From Stenotrophobium rhamnosiphilum (GTDB lineage Bacteria > Pseudomonadota > Gammaproteobacteria > Nevskiales > Nevskiaceae), in NCBI RefSeq assembly GCF_003052265.1, contig NZ_QANS01000004.1, positions 310,414-374,413 on the forward strand: a DNA stretch of 64,000 nt, read 5' to 3'. Position numbers and translations under genes: made by a program. Every line of letters begins with the position of its first letter. Position 1 is the stretch's first letter. A model generated the notes under the pieces. It did no database searches, was not told the DNA's origin, and saw only the letters and a program-made list of their open reading frames with translations. Positions 15,361-24,725 of the stretch are shown here, piece after piece.

Positions 15361-17175
15361 ATGGCCATCCGCATTCTTCCTGACCAACTCATCAACCAGA
15401 TCAAAGCTGGTGAGGTTGTTGAGCGCCCGTCTGCGGTGGTTAAAGAGCTCGTCGAAAACAGCCTGGACGCGGGTGCTACTCGCGTTGAGATTGAAGTGGA
15501 GCAGGGTGGCTTAAACCTGATCCGCATTCGAGATAACGGCTCAGGCATTCCGCGCGAAGAACTCCCCGTCGCCTTGCAGCGACACGCTACTAGCAAGATC
15601 CAGAATATGGATGATCTTGAGCGCGTGGGAAGCCTTGGGTTTCGCGGTGAAGCACTGCCCAGCATTCTCTCGGTATCACGGCTGACGCTCACTTCACGCG
15701 TCGCTGATGCCTCGCATGGTTGGCAGGTTTCAGGCGCGGGCGCGTATGAAAACGAAGAGCCCAAGCCTGCAGCGCATGCAGTTGGCACCACCGTTGAAGC
15801 CTGCGATTTGTTCTACAACACGCCAGCACGCCGCAAATTCATGAAGGCGGAGTCGACTGAATTCCGCCACATCAGCCAGTTCATCAACCGCATTGCGCTG
15901 TGTCGTTTCGATGCAGGATTTACGCTCAAGCATAACCAGCGTCGTACATTGGATTTGGCGCCAGCCGATTCTGAGCCAGAGCGCGAAGCGCGTGTAGCAC
16001 AAATCTGCGGTGATGATTTTGTGCGTAACGCCATTCGTATCGATGAGCAGCGCATGGGTTTATCGCTGCAAGGTTGGGTCGGATTGCCGAGCTTTGCGCG
16101 AACGCAGGCTGATCTTCAATACCTATACGTTAACGGTCGCGCAGTGCGCGACAAATTGCTAGGCCATGCACTGCGTCGAGCGTTTGCAGACGCGATGCAC
16201 TCCACGCATTACCCGGCGTTTGTGCTGTATCTGGAATTGGATCCAGTTGGTGTCGACGTCAACGTGCACCCGCAGAAAACTGAAGTGCGCTTTCGTGAAT
16301 CGGCGCGCGTGCATGATTTTCTTTTTGGTGCGGTTCATCAGCTGTTGCGTAGACAGCGCCCAGAGCCTGAGCAACATCATCACGCACACTTTGCAGAATC
16401 TGCGACGAACATGTCTGTGCAGCAGCCAATGCGTTACGCAACGCCCAGCTATTCGTCACCAAGCTATTCATCTTCGGGCTATTCATCACAAAACTTTTCG
16501 GCGCGTGAATCGGCGAGCTCTGTTGAAAGTTTGTGGGCTGCTTCGAATGCGACCACGCCTTCCTTGCAAGAGTCCGCAGCCGAATATCCGCTAGGCCATG
16601 CCTTGGCGCAGCTGCACGGCGTTTATATCCTCGCGCAAAACAACACCGGTTTGATTTTGGTGGACGCACACGCTGCACACGAACGCGTGCTGTATGAACA
16701 GTTCAAGCAGCAACTCACGCACGGCGGCATTCCATCGCAGGCCTTGCTGGTGCCTGAGCAAATCAGTCTTGATGAAGAAGCCGCTGATGCGCTCGAATCG
16801 CGTCACGAAGAATTGCGTCGTTACGGATTGGAACTAGATCGCGCGGGTCCGGCTTCAATCATTGTGCGTGCAGTGCCGCCGTTGCTGGCTGGCCAAGACA
16901 TCGCAACGTTGTTACGTGAACTGTCCTCTGACGAAGATCGCCGAACCAACACAACACATCTGGGCGAAGTCCTCGATGCACAGCACCGCATCATGGCGGA
17001 CATGGCTTGCAAGGCGGCGATCAAAGCCAATCGTCGTCTGACCTTGCCGGAAATGGATGGCCTTCTGCGCGATATGGAGCGCACGGAGTTGTCGGGTCAA
17101 TGCAATCACGGTCGCCCGACTTGGGTACAGGTTGATATGGCTGAGCTCGACAGACTTTTCCTTCGTGGCCGCTAA
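15361..17175 (+). CDS. mutL: DNA mismatch repair protein MutL
   Basis: 604 aa. Links MutS mismatch recognition to strand removal. N-terminal GHKL ATPase: [55 protein letters not shown] and [10 protein letters not shown]; then the transducer domain with [12 protein letters not shown]. After a Ser/Tyr-rich linker (about 355-415) comes the C-terminal dimerisation domain, which includes [17 protein letters not shown]. This resembles the DQHAxxExxxxE metal-binding motif of MutL endonucleases, so nicking activity is possible, unlike E. coli MutL. It ends with the conserved [10 protein letters not shown]. The miaA start lies inside the last codons. Confidence 0.96.
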   Translation: MAIRILPDQLINQIKAGEVVERPSAVVKELVENSLDAGATRVEIEVEQGGLNLIRIRDNGSGIPREELPVALQRHATSKIQNMDDLERVGSLGFRGEALPSILSVSRLTLTSRVADASHGWQVSGAGAYENEEPKPAAHAVGTTVEACDLFYNTPARRKFMKAESTEFRHISQFINRIALCRFDAGFTLKHNQRRTLDLAPADSEPEREARVAQICGDDFVRNAIRIDEQRMGLSLQGWVGLPSFARTQADLQYLYVNGRAVRDKLLGHALRRAFADAMHSTHYPAFVLYLELDPVGVDVNVHPQKTEVRFRESARVHDFLFGAVHQLLRRQRPEPEQHHHAHFAESATNMSVQQPMRYATPSYSSPSYSSSGYSSQNFSARESASSVESLWAASNATTPSLQESAAEYPLGHALAQLHGVYILAQNNTGLILVDAHAAHERVLYEQFKQQLTHGGIPSQALLVPEQISLDEEAADALESRHEELRRYGLELDRAGPASIIVRAVPPLLAGQDIATLLRELSSDEDRRTNTTHLGEVLDAQHRIMADMACKAAIKANRRLTLPEMDGLLRDMERTELSGQCNHGRPTWVQVDMAELDRLFLRGR

Positions 17176-18094
17176 AAGCGAAATCCCAGTCGTTTTCCTA
17201 ATGGGGCCGACGGCCTCAGGGAAAACAGGACTCTCATTAACGCTGGCCGAACATCTGCCAGTCGAAATCATCAGCGTCGACTCCGCGCAGGTCTATCGCG
17301 GCATGGATATCGGCTCGGCCAAACCCGATGCGGCGACATTGGCCCGAGTGCCGCATCATCTGATTGATCTGCTGGATCCATCCGAAGCCTATTCGGCCGC
17401 ACGATTCCGGGACGACGCTTTGCTGTTGATCGCAGCGATCCGTGAGCGAGGCAATATTCCGCTGCTCGTAGGCGGCACCATGCTCTATTACCGAGCCTTG
17501 CAGTACGGGCTGAGCGATCTGCCAGCGGCTGATCCGGCGCTGCGCACACGGATTGAGGCGAGGGCGTCCGCAGACGGTTGGCCGGCTTTGCATGCTGAAT
17601 TAACCGTAAAAGATCCCGTGACTGCAGCCCGCCTGCACCCGAATGACCAGCAACGCATCCAGCGCGCGCTGGAGATTATTGAGCTGAGCGGCCGTTCACC
17701 GACAGAATTTTATGCACAGGCCAAAACCGAGGGCCTTGCTGGAAAACTGATCAAAATTGGCCTCAATCCGGCATCGCGTGAGGAATTGCACGAGCGAATT
17801 GCGCTGCGCTTCCACCAAATGATGCGCGAAGGTTTCCTTGAAGAAGTGGCCCGACTGAAGGCTCGCGGAGACCTGAATGTTGAACTTCCTTCAATTAGAG
17901 CAGTCGGTTACCGGCAGCTTTGGGAACATTTAGAGGGGCGGGATAGCCTTGAAAATGCGACCGAGCGAGGCATCGCAGCCACCCGTCAGTTCGCTAAAAG
18001 ACAAATAACCTGGCTGCGCTCAGAAACGGCGGTGCAGTGGCTGGATCCTGCATCGGATAATTTATTAAACGATGCCTTGCAATTGCTGAAATGA
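17165..18094 (+). CDS. miaA: tRNA dimethylallyltransferase
   Basis: 309 aa from the GTG at 17165; a longer open frame to 17057 lies inside mutL and lacks homology. MiaA adds dimethylallyl to A37 of tRNAs reading U-starting codons. Seen: [19 protein letters not shown] (P-loop), [77 protein letters not shown] and the C-terminal [12 protein letters not shown] ... [14 protein letters not shown]. The gene overlaps mutL by 11 nt and precedes hfq, as in most gammaproteobacteria. Confidence 0.96.
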   Translation: MAAKSEIPVVFLMGPTASGKTGLSLTLAEHLPVEIISVDSAQVYRGMDIGSAKPDAATLARVPHHLIDLLDPSEAYSAARFRDDALLLIAAIRERGNIPLLVGGTMLYYRALQYGLSDLPAADPALRTRIEARASADGWPALHAELTVKDPVTAARLHPNDQQRIQRALEIIELSGRSPTEFYAQAKTEGLAGKLIKIGLNPASREELHERIALRFHQMMREGFLEEVARLKARGDLNVELPSIRAVGYRQLWEHLEGRDSLENATERGIAATRQFAKRQITWLRSETAVQWLDPASDNLLNDALQLLK

Positions 18095-18106
18095 CAGCCA
18101 TATAAA
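18077..18106 (+). promoter_or_regulatory. candidate hfq promoter
   Basis: TTGCAA (18077-18082) and TATAAA (18101-18106) with an 18-nt spacer at the end of miaA. Just downstream GGCTGA/TCAGCC (18109-18127) can form a small hairpin in the leader. hfq is known in E. coli to have its own promoters within miaA, which supports the placement. Confidence 0.35.
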
Positions 18107-18180
18107 ACGGCTGATACACTTTCAGCCTCGGGGATCACCGCGGCGACATGCCCGCGATACGTAAAATAAGGATTACAACA

Positions 18181-18459
18181 ATGTCCAAAGGTCACACATT
18201 ACAAGAACCGTTCCTCAATGCCCTTCGTAAGGAGCGCATTCCTGTATCCATTTACTTGGTCAACGGCATCAAGCTGCAGGGACAAATTGAATCTTTCGAC
18301 TCATTTGTGGTTCTGCTGAAAAATAGCGTCAGCCAGATGGTCTACAAGCACGCCATTTCAACGGTTGTGCCTGCACGTGCTGTGCGCGTGTATGACGCCG
18401 AAGGCGCTGAGCTGGGCGCTGAAGACGCCCACGCCGAAACACCTCCTGCAGGCAATTAA
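18181..18459 (+). CDS. hfq: RNA chaperone Hfq
   Basis: 92 aa from ATG 18181, with AAGGA correctly spaced upstream; the open frame to 18148 is non-homologous. Hfq hexamers bind small RNAs and mRNAs. The Sm fold is clear: [39 protein letters not shown] with distal- and proximal-face residues, then [15 protein letters not shown], the Sm2 motif with Y-K-H. The C-terminal tail is short and acidic (about 20 residues). Confidence 0.98.
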   Translation: MSKGHTLQEPFLNALRKERIPVSIYLVNGIKLQGQIESFDSFVVLLKNSVSQMVYKHAISTVVPARAVRVYDAEGAELGAEDAHAETPPAGN

Positions 18460-18518
18460 TCTGGCCCGGTACCGCAAACTGAAGGTTTTCCTGAAGGCAG
18501 CGGTGAACCGTACCCACG

Positions 18519-19832
18519 ATGTTTGAGCGGCCGAAGTCTGGCCAGAAGGCCGTTCTTGTTCATCTGGAATTCCCGTCGACCGATTTCGATAGTGATCGGC
18601 GGGAGTTCGAAGAACTCGCCCGTTCCGCGGGCGTAGAAATCCTGAGTGTCATTGGCGGTTCACGCCAAACCCCTGATCCCGGCTTGTTTATTGGCAGCGG
18701 CAAGGCTGAAGAAGTCGCTGCGGCTGTAGCCGAGCATCGCGCTGAACTTGTGATTTTCAATCACGACTTATCCTCCAGCCAAGAACGTAACGTCGAAAAA
18801 CTGGTGAAATGCCGCGTGCAGGGTCGCGTTGGCCTGATCCTGAATATTTTCGCTCAGCGTGCGCGCTCGCATGAAGGCAAGTTGCAGGTTGAGCTGGCAC
18901 TGCTGCAGCACAACGCAAGTCGTCTTGTGCGCGGTTGGACGCACTTGGACCGTCAGCGTGGCGGTGGTACTGGTCTGCGTGGCGCGGGTGAAGCGCAGCT
19001 GGAAATGGACCGTCGACTTTCTAAAGAACGCATTGCCACACTCAAGCGCCATCTGGAAATCGTGCGCTCACGCCGCAATCAAAATCGCTTGGCCCGCGTT
19101 AAATCCAATATTCCTACGGTTTCGATTGTCGGCTATACCAACGCAGGCAAATCGACGCTGTTCAATACCCTGACTGGCGATTCGATTTTTGCCTCAAACA
19201 AATTGTTCGCCACGCTAGATACAACAGTGCGCAAACTTGTATTGGACGGCGGAGAGCCGGCGTTGCTCGCCGATACCGTTGGATTTATCCGAGATTTGCC
19301 GCACGACCTCGTCGCCGCTTTTCGCGCCACGCTGGAAGAAGCCCGCGAAGCAGAACTGCTGCTGCACGTTATCGATAGCGCTGATCCTGAGCGCATGACC
19401 CGCATTCAGCAGGTCAACGAGGTCTTGCTAGAGATTGAGGCAGAGCGGGTGCCGCAGTTAGAGGTTTTCAACAAGATTGATCTGCGTGAAGACGAGCAGC
19501 CGCGGATCGAGCGGGATGAACAGGGTCGCCCAGTGCGGGTGTTCGTCTCGGCCAAGGACAACCTGGGCATGGATCTGCTGCGTTTAGCGGTCGCGGAACT
19601 TCTTCGACATGATCTTGCCGAATACGAACTCGTTTTGCCGCCTTCTGCAGCAAAACTTCGTGCGCAGTTGTTTGAACATCACGCGGTTAAGTCAGAAACT
19701 TTGGATGAAGAGGGTAATTTTCATCTCAAGGTTTCTATGCCGGGGGAGCGCCTGCGCGGTTTATGTGTCGCGTCCGGGGTAAAACCGCCTGAAACCTTGA
19801 ATATCATTGAGGAATGGGCGTTATCCCCTTAA
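18519..19832 (+). CDS. hflX: ribosome-associated GTPase HflX
   Basis: 437 aa. HflX splits ribosomes, notably in heat stress. Seen: N-terminal HflX domain (PGLFIGSGKAEEV, LVIFNHDLSSSQERNVEK, LILNIFAQRARSHEGKLQVELALLQH), the glycine-rich RQRGGGTGLRGAGEAQLEMDRR linker, then the G domain: SIVGYTNAGKSTLFNTLT (G1), LFATLDTT (G2), LADTVGFIRDLP (G3), EVFNKID (G4) and FVSAKDNLG (G5). Standard position between hfq and hflK. Confidence 0.96.
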   Translation: MFERPKSGQKAVLVHLEFPSTDFDSDRREFEELARSAGVEILSVIGGSRQTPDPGLFIGSGKAEEVAAAVAEHRAELVIFNHDLSSSQERNVEKLVKCRVQGRVGLILNIFAQRARSHEGKLQVELALLQHNASRLVRGWTHLDRQRGGGTGLRGAGEAQLEMDRRLSKERIATLKRHLEIVRSRRNQNRLARVKSNIPTVSIVGYTNAGKSTLFNTLTGDSIFASNKLFATLDTTVRKLVLDGGEPALLADTVGFIRDLPHDLVAAFRATLEEAREAELLLHVIDSADPERMTRIQQVNEVLLEIEAERVPQLEVFNKIDLREDEQPRIERDEQGRPVRVFVSAKDNLGMDLLRLAVAELLRHDLAEYELVLPPSAAKLRAQLFEHHAVKSETLDEEGNFHLKVSMPGERLRGLCVASGVKPPETLNIIEEWALSP

Positions 19833-19955
19833 AATTAACAATTCGATTGGTTAGCCCCCTGTATAGTCGCGCCTACGCCGTAAATCAGTACGCTTTTTCG
19901 CATTCTGGCGACCCAACACAACCCTTAGAAGGTTTTATGAAATTCGGAGTAAGCA

Positions 19956-21116
19956 ATGGCTTGGAATGAGCCTGGCCCCGGCCGTGACCCGTGGAATCAG
20001 GGACCCAAAGACAACAAGGGCCCACCAGATCTGGAAGAAATGCTGAAGCGTTTGAAACAGCGTTTTACCGGCAACAAAACACCCGGCGGATCAGGTAAAG
20101 GTGGTCTTCCATTGCCGTCCGGCTTGGTCGGCTTGTTATTTGTTGCCCTTGGGTTGATTTGGATTGCGTCTGGCATCTATGTGGTCGATGAGCAAGAGCG
20201 CGCTGTAGAGCTGCGCTTTGGTAGCAAAGTCGGCACTACTGGCCCAGGCATGCACATGCATCTGCCATGGCCGATTGAAAGAGAAGAAATCGTCAACGTT
20301 ACTGGCGTGCGCTCGGTTACCGATCGCGCTGTGATGCTGACCAAGGACGAGAACATCGTCGACGTGGAACTCTCCGTTCAGTACACGGTTTCTTCGGCTG
20401 AAGATTATTTGTTCAACGTTGATGATCCCGACATGACGCTGCGCCAAGCCACCAAGGCTGCGGTGCGCGAAGTGGTGGGGCAGAGTGCAATGGACTTCAT
20501 CCTGACCGACGGTCGCGACGAAGTGGCATCACGCACCAAGCAACTGCTCCAGCAACGTCTCAGCGAATACAAAACCGGCCTCAGCGTTACCGAAGTCAAC
20601 TTGCAGCAAGCTCAGCCACCTGAACTCGTGCAGGCTGCTTTTGCTGACGCAATCAAAGCGCGTGAAGATCAGCAGCGTTTGAAGAACGAAGCTGAAGCTT
20701 ATGCCAACGATCGTCTGCCACGTGCACGTGGTGCTGCTGCTCGTCAGATGGCAGAAGCCACTGCTTATCGCGATCAAGTAATCGCTAAAGCGCAGGGTGA
20801 TGCTTCACGTTTTAGTCAGTTGGTTGCTGAATATCGCAAGGCACCTAAAGTGACTCGCGAGCGTTTGTATCTCGACAGCATGAATAGCGTGTTGACCAAC
20901 AGCAGCAAGGTATTGATCGACGTCAGCAAGTCTGGCTCGATGATCTATCTGCCTTTGGATCAGATCATGAAGAACCAGCCTTCGATGCCGGATGCGCAGA
21001 ACAACAGCGTGCCGAACACAGCAAGCGTGATGCCATCGGCACAACCCGATAGCGGCGCCTCACCGATGCTGCCTAATAACGACGCTCCGCGTGCGCGCGA
21101 CAGGGGCCGCGAATGA
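19956..21116 (+). CDS. hflK: FtsH modulator HflK
   Basis: 386 aa. SPFH/prohibitin protein that, with HflC, forms a cage around the FtsH protease. Layout: Gly/Pro-rich N terminus (MAWNEPGPGRDPWNQG...), one membrane helix at about 55-75 (GLVGLLFVALGLIWIASGIYVV), SPFH domain with DEQERAVELRFG and LPWPIE, then a long charged coiled coil and a low-complexity tail with N, Q and P. GGAG lies 7 nt before the ATG. A 10-codon open frame with its own Shine-Dalgarno (19937-19969) overlaps the start in another frame. Stop overlaps hflC by 4 nt. Confidence 0.95.
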   Translation: MAWNEPGPGRDPWNQGPKDNKGPPDLEEMLKRLKQRFTGNKTPGGSGKGGLPLPSGLVGLLFVALGLIWIASGIYVVDEQERAVELRFGSKVGTTGPGMHMHLPWPIEREEIVNVTGVRSVTDRAVMLTKDENIVDVELSVQYTVSSAEDYLFNVDDPDMTLRQATKAAVREVVGQSAMDFILTDGRDEVASRTKQLLQQRLSEYKTGLSVTEVNLQQAQPPELVQAAFADAIKAREDQQRLKNEAEAYANDRLPRARGAAARQMAEATAYRDQVIAKAQGDASRFSQLVAEYRKAPKVTRERLYLDSMNSVLTNSSKVLIDVSKSGSMIYLPLDQIMKNQPSMPDAQNNSVPNTASVMPSAQPDSGASPMLPNNDAPRARDRGRE

Positions 21117-21979
21117 AAAACTCACCACTATTTTGGTTTGCCATTGTCTTCGGCGTTTTCCTGACGGTTAACAGCACCTTCTTTGTCGTCGATCAGCGCG
21201 AACGCGCGATCGTGAAACAGATGGGTGAGTTGTTGCCTGTCGAATACTTTCCTGGCCTGCACGCAAAGATTCCGTTTTTCCAAGACGTAGAAAAGTTTGA
21301 TGGCCGCATCCTGACAATGGATAACCAGGTCGAAAACTTTTTGACGGTTGAGAAGAAGAACGTTGAAGTCGACTTCTTTGTGAAGTGGCGCATCGCCAAT
21401 CTCACGACTTACTACCAAGCAACTGGTGGTTCGAGCGCGTCGGCAATGGATCGTTTGGCAGGCATTGTGAATACCAGCCTGCGTGGCGAATTCGGTTCGC
21501 GCACGATTCAGCAAGCGATCTCTGGTGAGCGTGATGCAATCATGCGCACCTTGAGCAAATCGATTTCCAGCAAGGTTAAAAATCTTGGCATTGAAGTAGT
21601 TGATGTGCGCGTTAAGAGCATCAACCTGCCTAAGGAAGTGAGCGGCTCGGTTTACGAGCGTATGCGTGCAGAACGTACGCGTGTTGCTTCAGACCTGCGC
21701 GCACGTGGTGCGGAAGAAGCTGAAAAGATTCGTGCAGAAGCGGATCGCTCAGCTCAAACCACCATCGCCGATTCTTATCGTGATGCTGAAAAGATTCGCG
21801 GTCTGGGCGATGCCAAGGCTTCCGAAACCTACGCCAAGGCTTATGGCCAAGACGCGGAGTTCTACAGCTTCTATCGCAGCCTCAATATTTATCGCGATGC
21901 ATTCAGCAGCAAGAAAGATGTTCTGGTGCTGGAGCCTAAGGGTCAATTTTTCCGCCACTTCAATGGCACAGGAAAATAG
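21113..21979 (+). CDS. hflC: FtsH modulator HflC
   Basis: 288 aa. Partner of HflK in the membrane complex regulating FtsH. One N-terminal membrane anchor (PLFWFAIVFGVFLTVNSTFFVV), the SPFH signature VDQRERAIVKQMGE, LHAKIPFFQDVEKFDGRIL, and the conserved GIEVVDVRVKSINLPKEVSGSVYERMRAER segment, then EEAEKIRAEADR coiled coil and the AYGQDAEFYSFYRSLNIYRDAF end motif. Length is slightly below E. coli HflC (334). Confidence 0.96.
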   Translation: MKNSPLFWFAIVFGVFLTVNSTFFVVDQRERAIVKQMGELLPVEYFPGLHAKIPFFQDVEKFDGRILTMDNQVENFLTVEKKNVEVDFFVKWRIANLTTYYQATGGSSASAMDRLAGIVNTSLRGEFGSRTIQQAISGERDAIMRTLSKSISSKVKNLGIEVVDVRVKSINLPKEVSGSVYERMRAERTRVASDLRARGAEEAEKIRAEADRSAQTTIADSYRDAEKIRGLGDAKASETYAKAYGQDAEFYSFYRSLNIYRDAFSSKKDVLVLEPKGQFFRHFNGTGK

Positions 21980-22016
21980 GCTCGAATGAATTCGCTTTCC
22001 AACTGATCGTCTGAAT

Positions 22017-23072
22017 ATGTCGACCAAACGCTGGATGCTGCCTGACGGCATGGAAGAATCTCTGCCGCCATTTTCGTGGCAGCTCGAAGATCTGCGCCGC
22101 AAGCTGCTCGATCATTATCGTGCTGCTGGTTACGAGCTAATTCTGCCGCCGTTGCTTGAACATCTGGATACGTTGCTGACGGGTGCTGCGCAGGATTTGG
22201 AGCGTCAGACTTTCAAGCTGACGGATCCAGCGAGCGGTCGCTTGCTGGGTATTCGTGCAGACATCACGCCGCAAGCTGCGCGTATCGCAGCGCGTCGCTA
22301 TGCCGATGTGCCTTTGGTTCGCCTCTGCTACCTCGGCACGGTGTTGCGTACACAGCCAGATAGCCTTGGTGGCACGCGTTCGCCGCGCCAAGTTGGTTGT
22401 GAAATCTTTGGCGAAGAGAATCTCAGCGCAGATCTCGAAATCCTCAGCATGATGCTGAAGACGCTAGAGCTTGCTGGCGTTGCTGATGTGCATCTGGATC
22501 TAGGTCATGTCGGCGTCTATCGCGCGATTGCTGCGCGCTTGAAGCTGGATGAAGAAGAAGAGTCTGCGCTGTTCGATATTTTGCAGCGCAAGTCGCTGCC
22601 AGACTTCGCCGAATTCGCTAAAGCACGTCGCATGCAGCCGCGCGTTGCCAAATTGCTCAGCGAGCTGATTCAGCTCAACGGCGACATCAGCGTGATTGCG
22701 CGTGCACGTGAAGTGCTGGCATCTGCTGGCGATGAAGTGATGCAGGCTTTGGATGTGCTGGAGCAATCCGCCACCGAATTGCAACGTAAATTCAAGAAAC
22801 TGCCAATTCATATCGATTTGGCAGAACTGCGTGGTTACCGCTATCAAACCGGCATGGTCTATGCCGCATTTGTACCGGGCCATGGTCGTGAACTTGCACG
22901 TGGTGGACGCTATGACGGCGTCGGCCATGAGTTTGGCGTGGCGCGTCCTGCCACGGGATTTTCTGCAGACATTAACGAGTTGCTGCGCCTTGGCGCTGCA
23001 ACGAACGCTGCTCCTGCTAAGAAGGCTGTCGCTAAGAAAGCCAAGAAAGTTGTCAGCAAGAAAAAGCGTTAA
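22017..23072 (+). CDS. hisZ: ATP phosphoribosyltransferase regulatory subunit HisZ
   Basis: 351 aa. HisZ is a histidyl-tRNA-synthetase-like protein that activates the short-form HisG at the first step of histidine synthesis. Seen: WMLPDGMEESLPPFSWQLEDLRRKLLDHYRAAGYELILPPLLE, FKLTDPASGRLLGIRADITPQAARIAA (class II motif 2-like), the DLGHVGVYR segment, and YAAFVPGHGRELARGGRYDGVG. Unusual: the last about 23 residues are Lys/Ala-rich (AKKAVAKKAKKVVSKKKR), a histone-H1-like tail not expected in HisZ. hflC-hisZ-purA is the usual gammaproteobacterial order. No hisG is nearby. Confidence 0.94.
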   Translation: MSTKRWMLPDGMEESLPPFSWQLEDLRRKLLDHYRAAGYELILPPLLEHLDTLLTGAAQDLERQTFKLTDPASGRLLGIRADITPQAARIAARRYADVPLVRLCYLGTVLRTQPDSLGGTRSPRQVGCEIFGEENLSADLEILSMMLKTLELAGVADVHLDLGHVGVYRAIAARLKLDEEEESALFDILQRKSLPDFAEFAKARRMQPRVAKLLSELIQLNGDISVIARAREVLASAGDEVMQALDVLEQSATELQRKFKKLPIHIDLAELRGYRYQTGMVYAAFVPGHGRELARGGRYDGVGHEFGVARPATGFSADINELLRLGAATNAAPAKKAVAKKAKKVVSKKKR

Positions 23073-23096
23073 ACCATTTCGCTGTATTTGTTTTGA

Positions 23097-24404
<1,308 letters not shown>

Positions 24405-24435
24405 GAACAGGTTGATTCAAAGCTTCATATTGGAT

Positions 24436-24550
24436 TGTCACCCCCGCGTCCCACGCGGGGTATCTCTCCCCCTAACGATAGTCCCCTTGTTTCAAGGGGG
24501 CGATGACCTCGTGCAAGCGAAGTCATGGGGGTTGTGGGAAACTATCTGTG
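24436..24550. repeat. structured spacer, possible REP/MITE-like element
   Basis: Between purA and tRNA-Leu there is no gene but several inverted repeats: CCCCGCGT (24442-24449) / ACGCGGGG (24453-24460); GATAGT (24477-24482) / ACTATC (24541-24546), enclosing CCCCTTG (24483-24489) / CAAGGGG (24493-24499) and ATGAC (24503-24507) / GTCAT (24522-24526). This three-hairpin layout looks like a dispersed intergenic element; copy number cannot be known from one window. Confidence 0.4.
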
Positions 24551-24555
24551 CCATC

Positions 24556-24600
24556 GGCACCAAACAAAAAAAGCCCAGCGTGGGCTGGGCTTTATTTGTT

Positions 24601-24607
<7 letters not shown>
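24556..24607 (-). terminator. tRNA-Leu terminator in an extended inverted repeat
   Basis: On the minus strand AGCCCAGC-loop-GCTGGGCT followed by seven T's is a classic intrinsic terminator for tRNA-Leu. The palindrome extends outward through 13-nt perfect arms (24556-24568 and 24595-24607) that include the last bases of the tRNA with CCA, so a transcript could fold the tRNA 3' end into the terminator stem. Confidence 0.75.
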
Positions 24608-24685
<78 letters not shown>

Positions 24686-24696
24686 AATGGGCGCGC

Positions 24697-24725
24697 ATTC
24701 TGTCCACTGCTCATATCTTTGTCAA
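24697..24725 (-). promoter_or_regulatory. tRNA-Leu promoter overlapping the rnr start
   Basis: On the minus strand a perfect TTGACA (complement of 24720-24725) is followed after 17 nt by CAGAAT (complement of 24697-24702) and a GC-rich discriminator GCGCGCCC, as in stable-RNA promoters. The -35 box shares its last base with the rnr ATG at 24725. Confidence 0.7.

Noticed and set aside
24719-24724. TTG start of rnr two codons before the ATG
   Set aside because: ATG 24725 is the better initiator; neither has a clear SD, so this remains a minor uncertainty.
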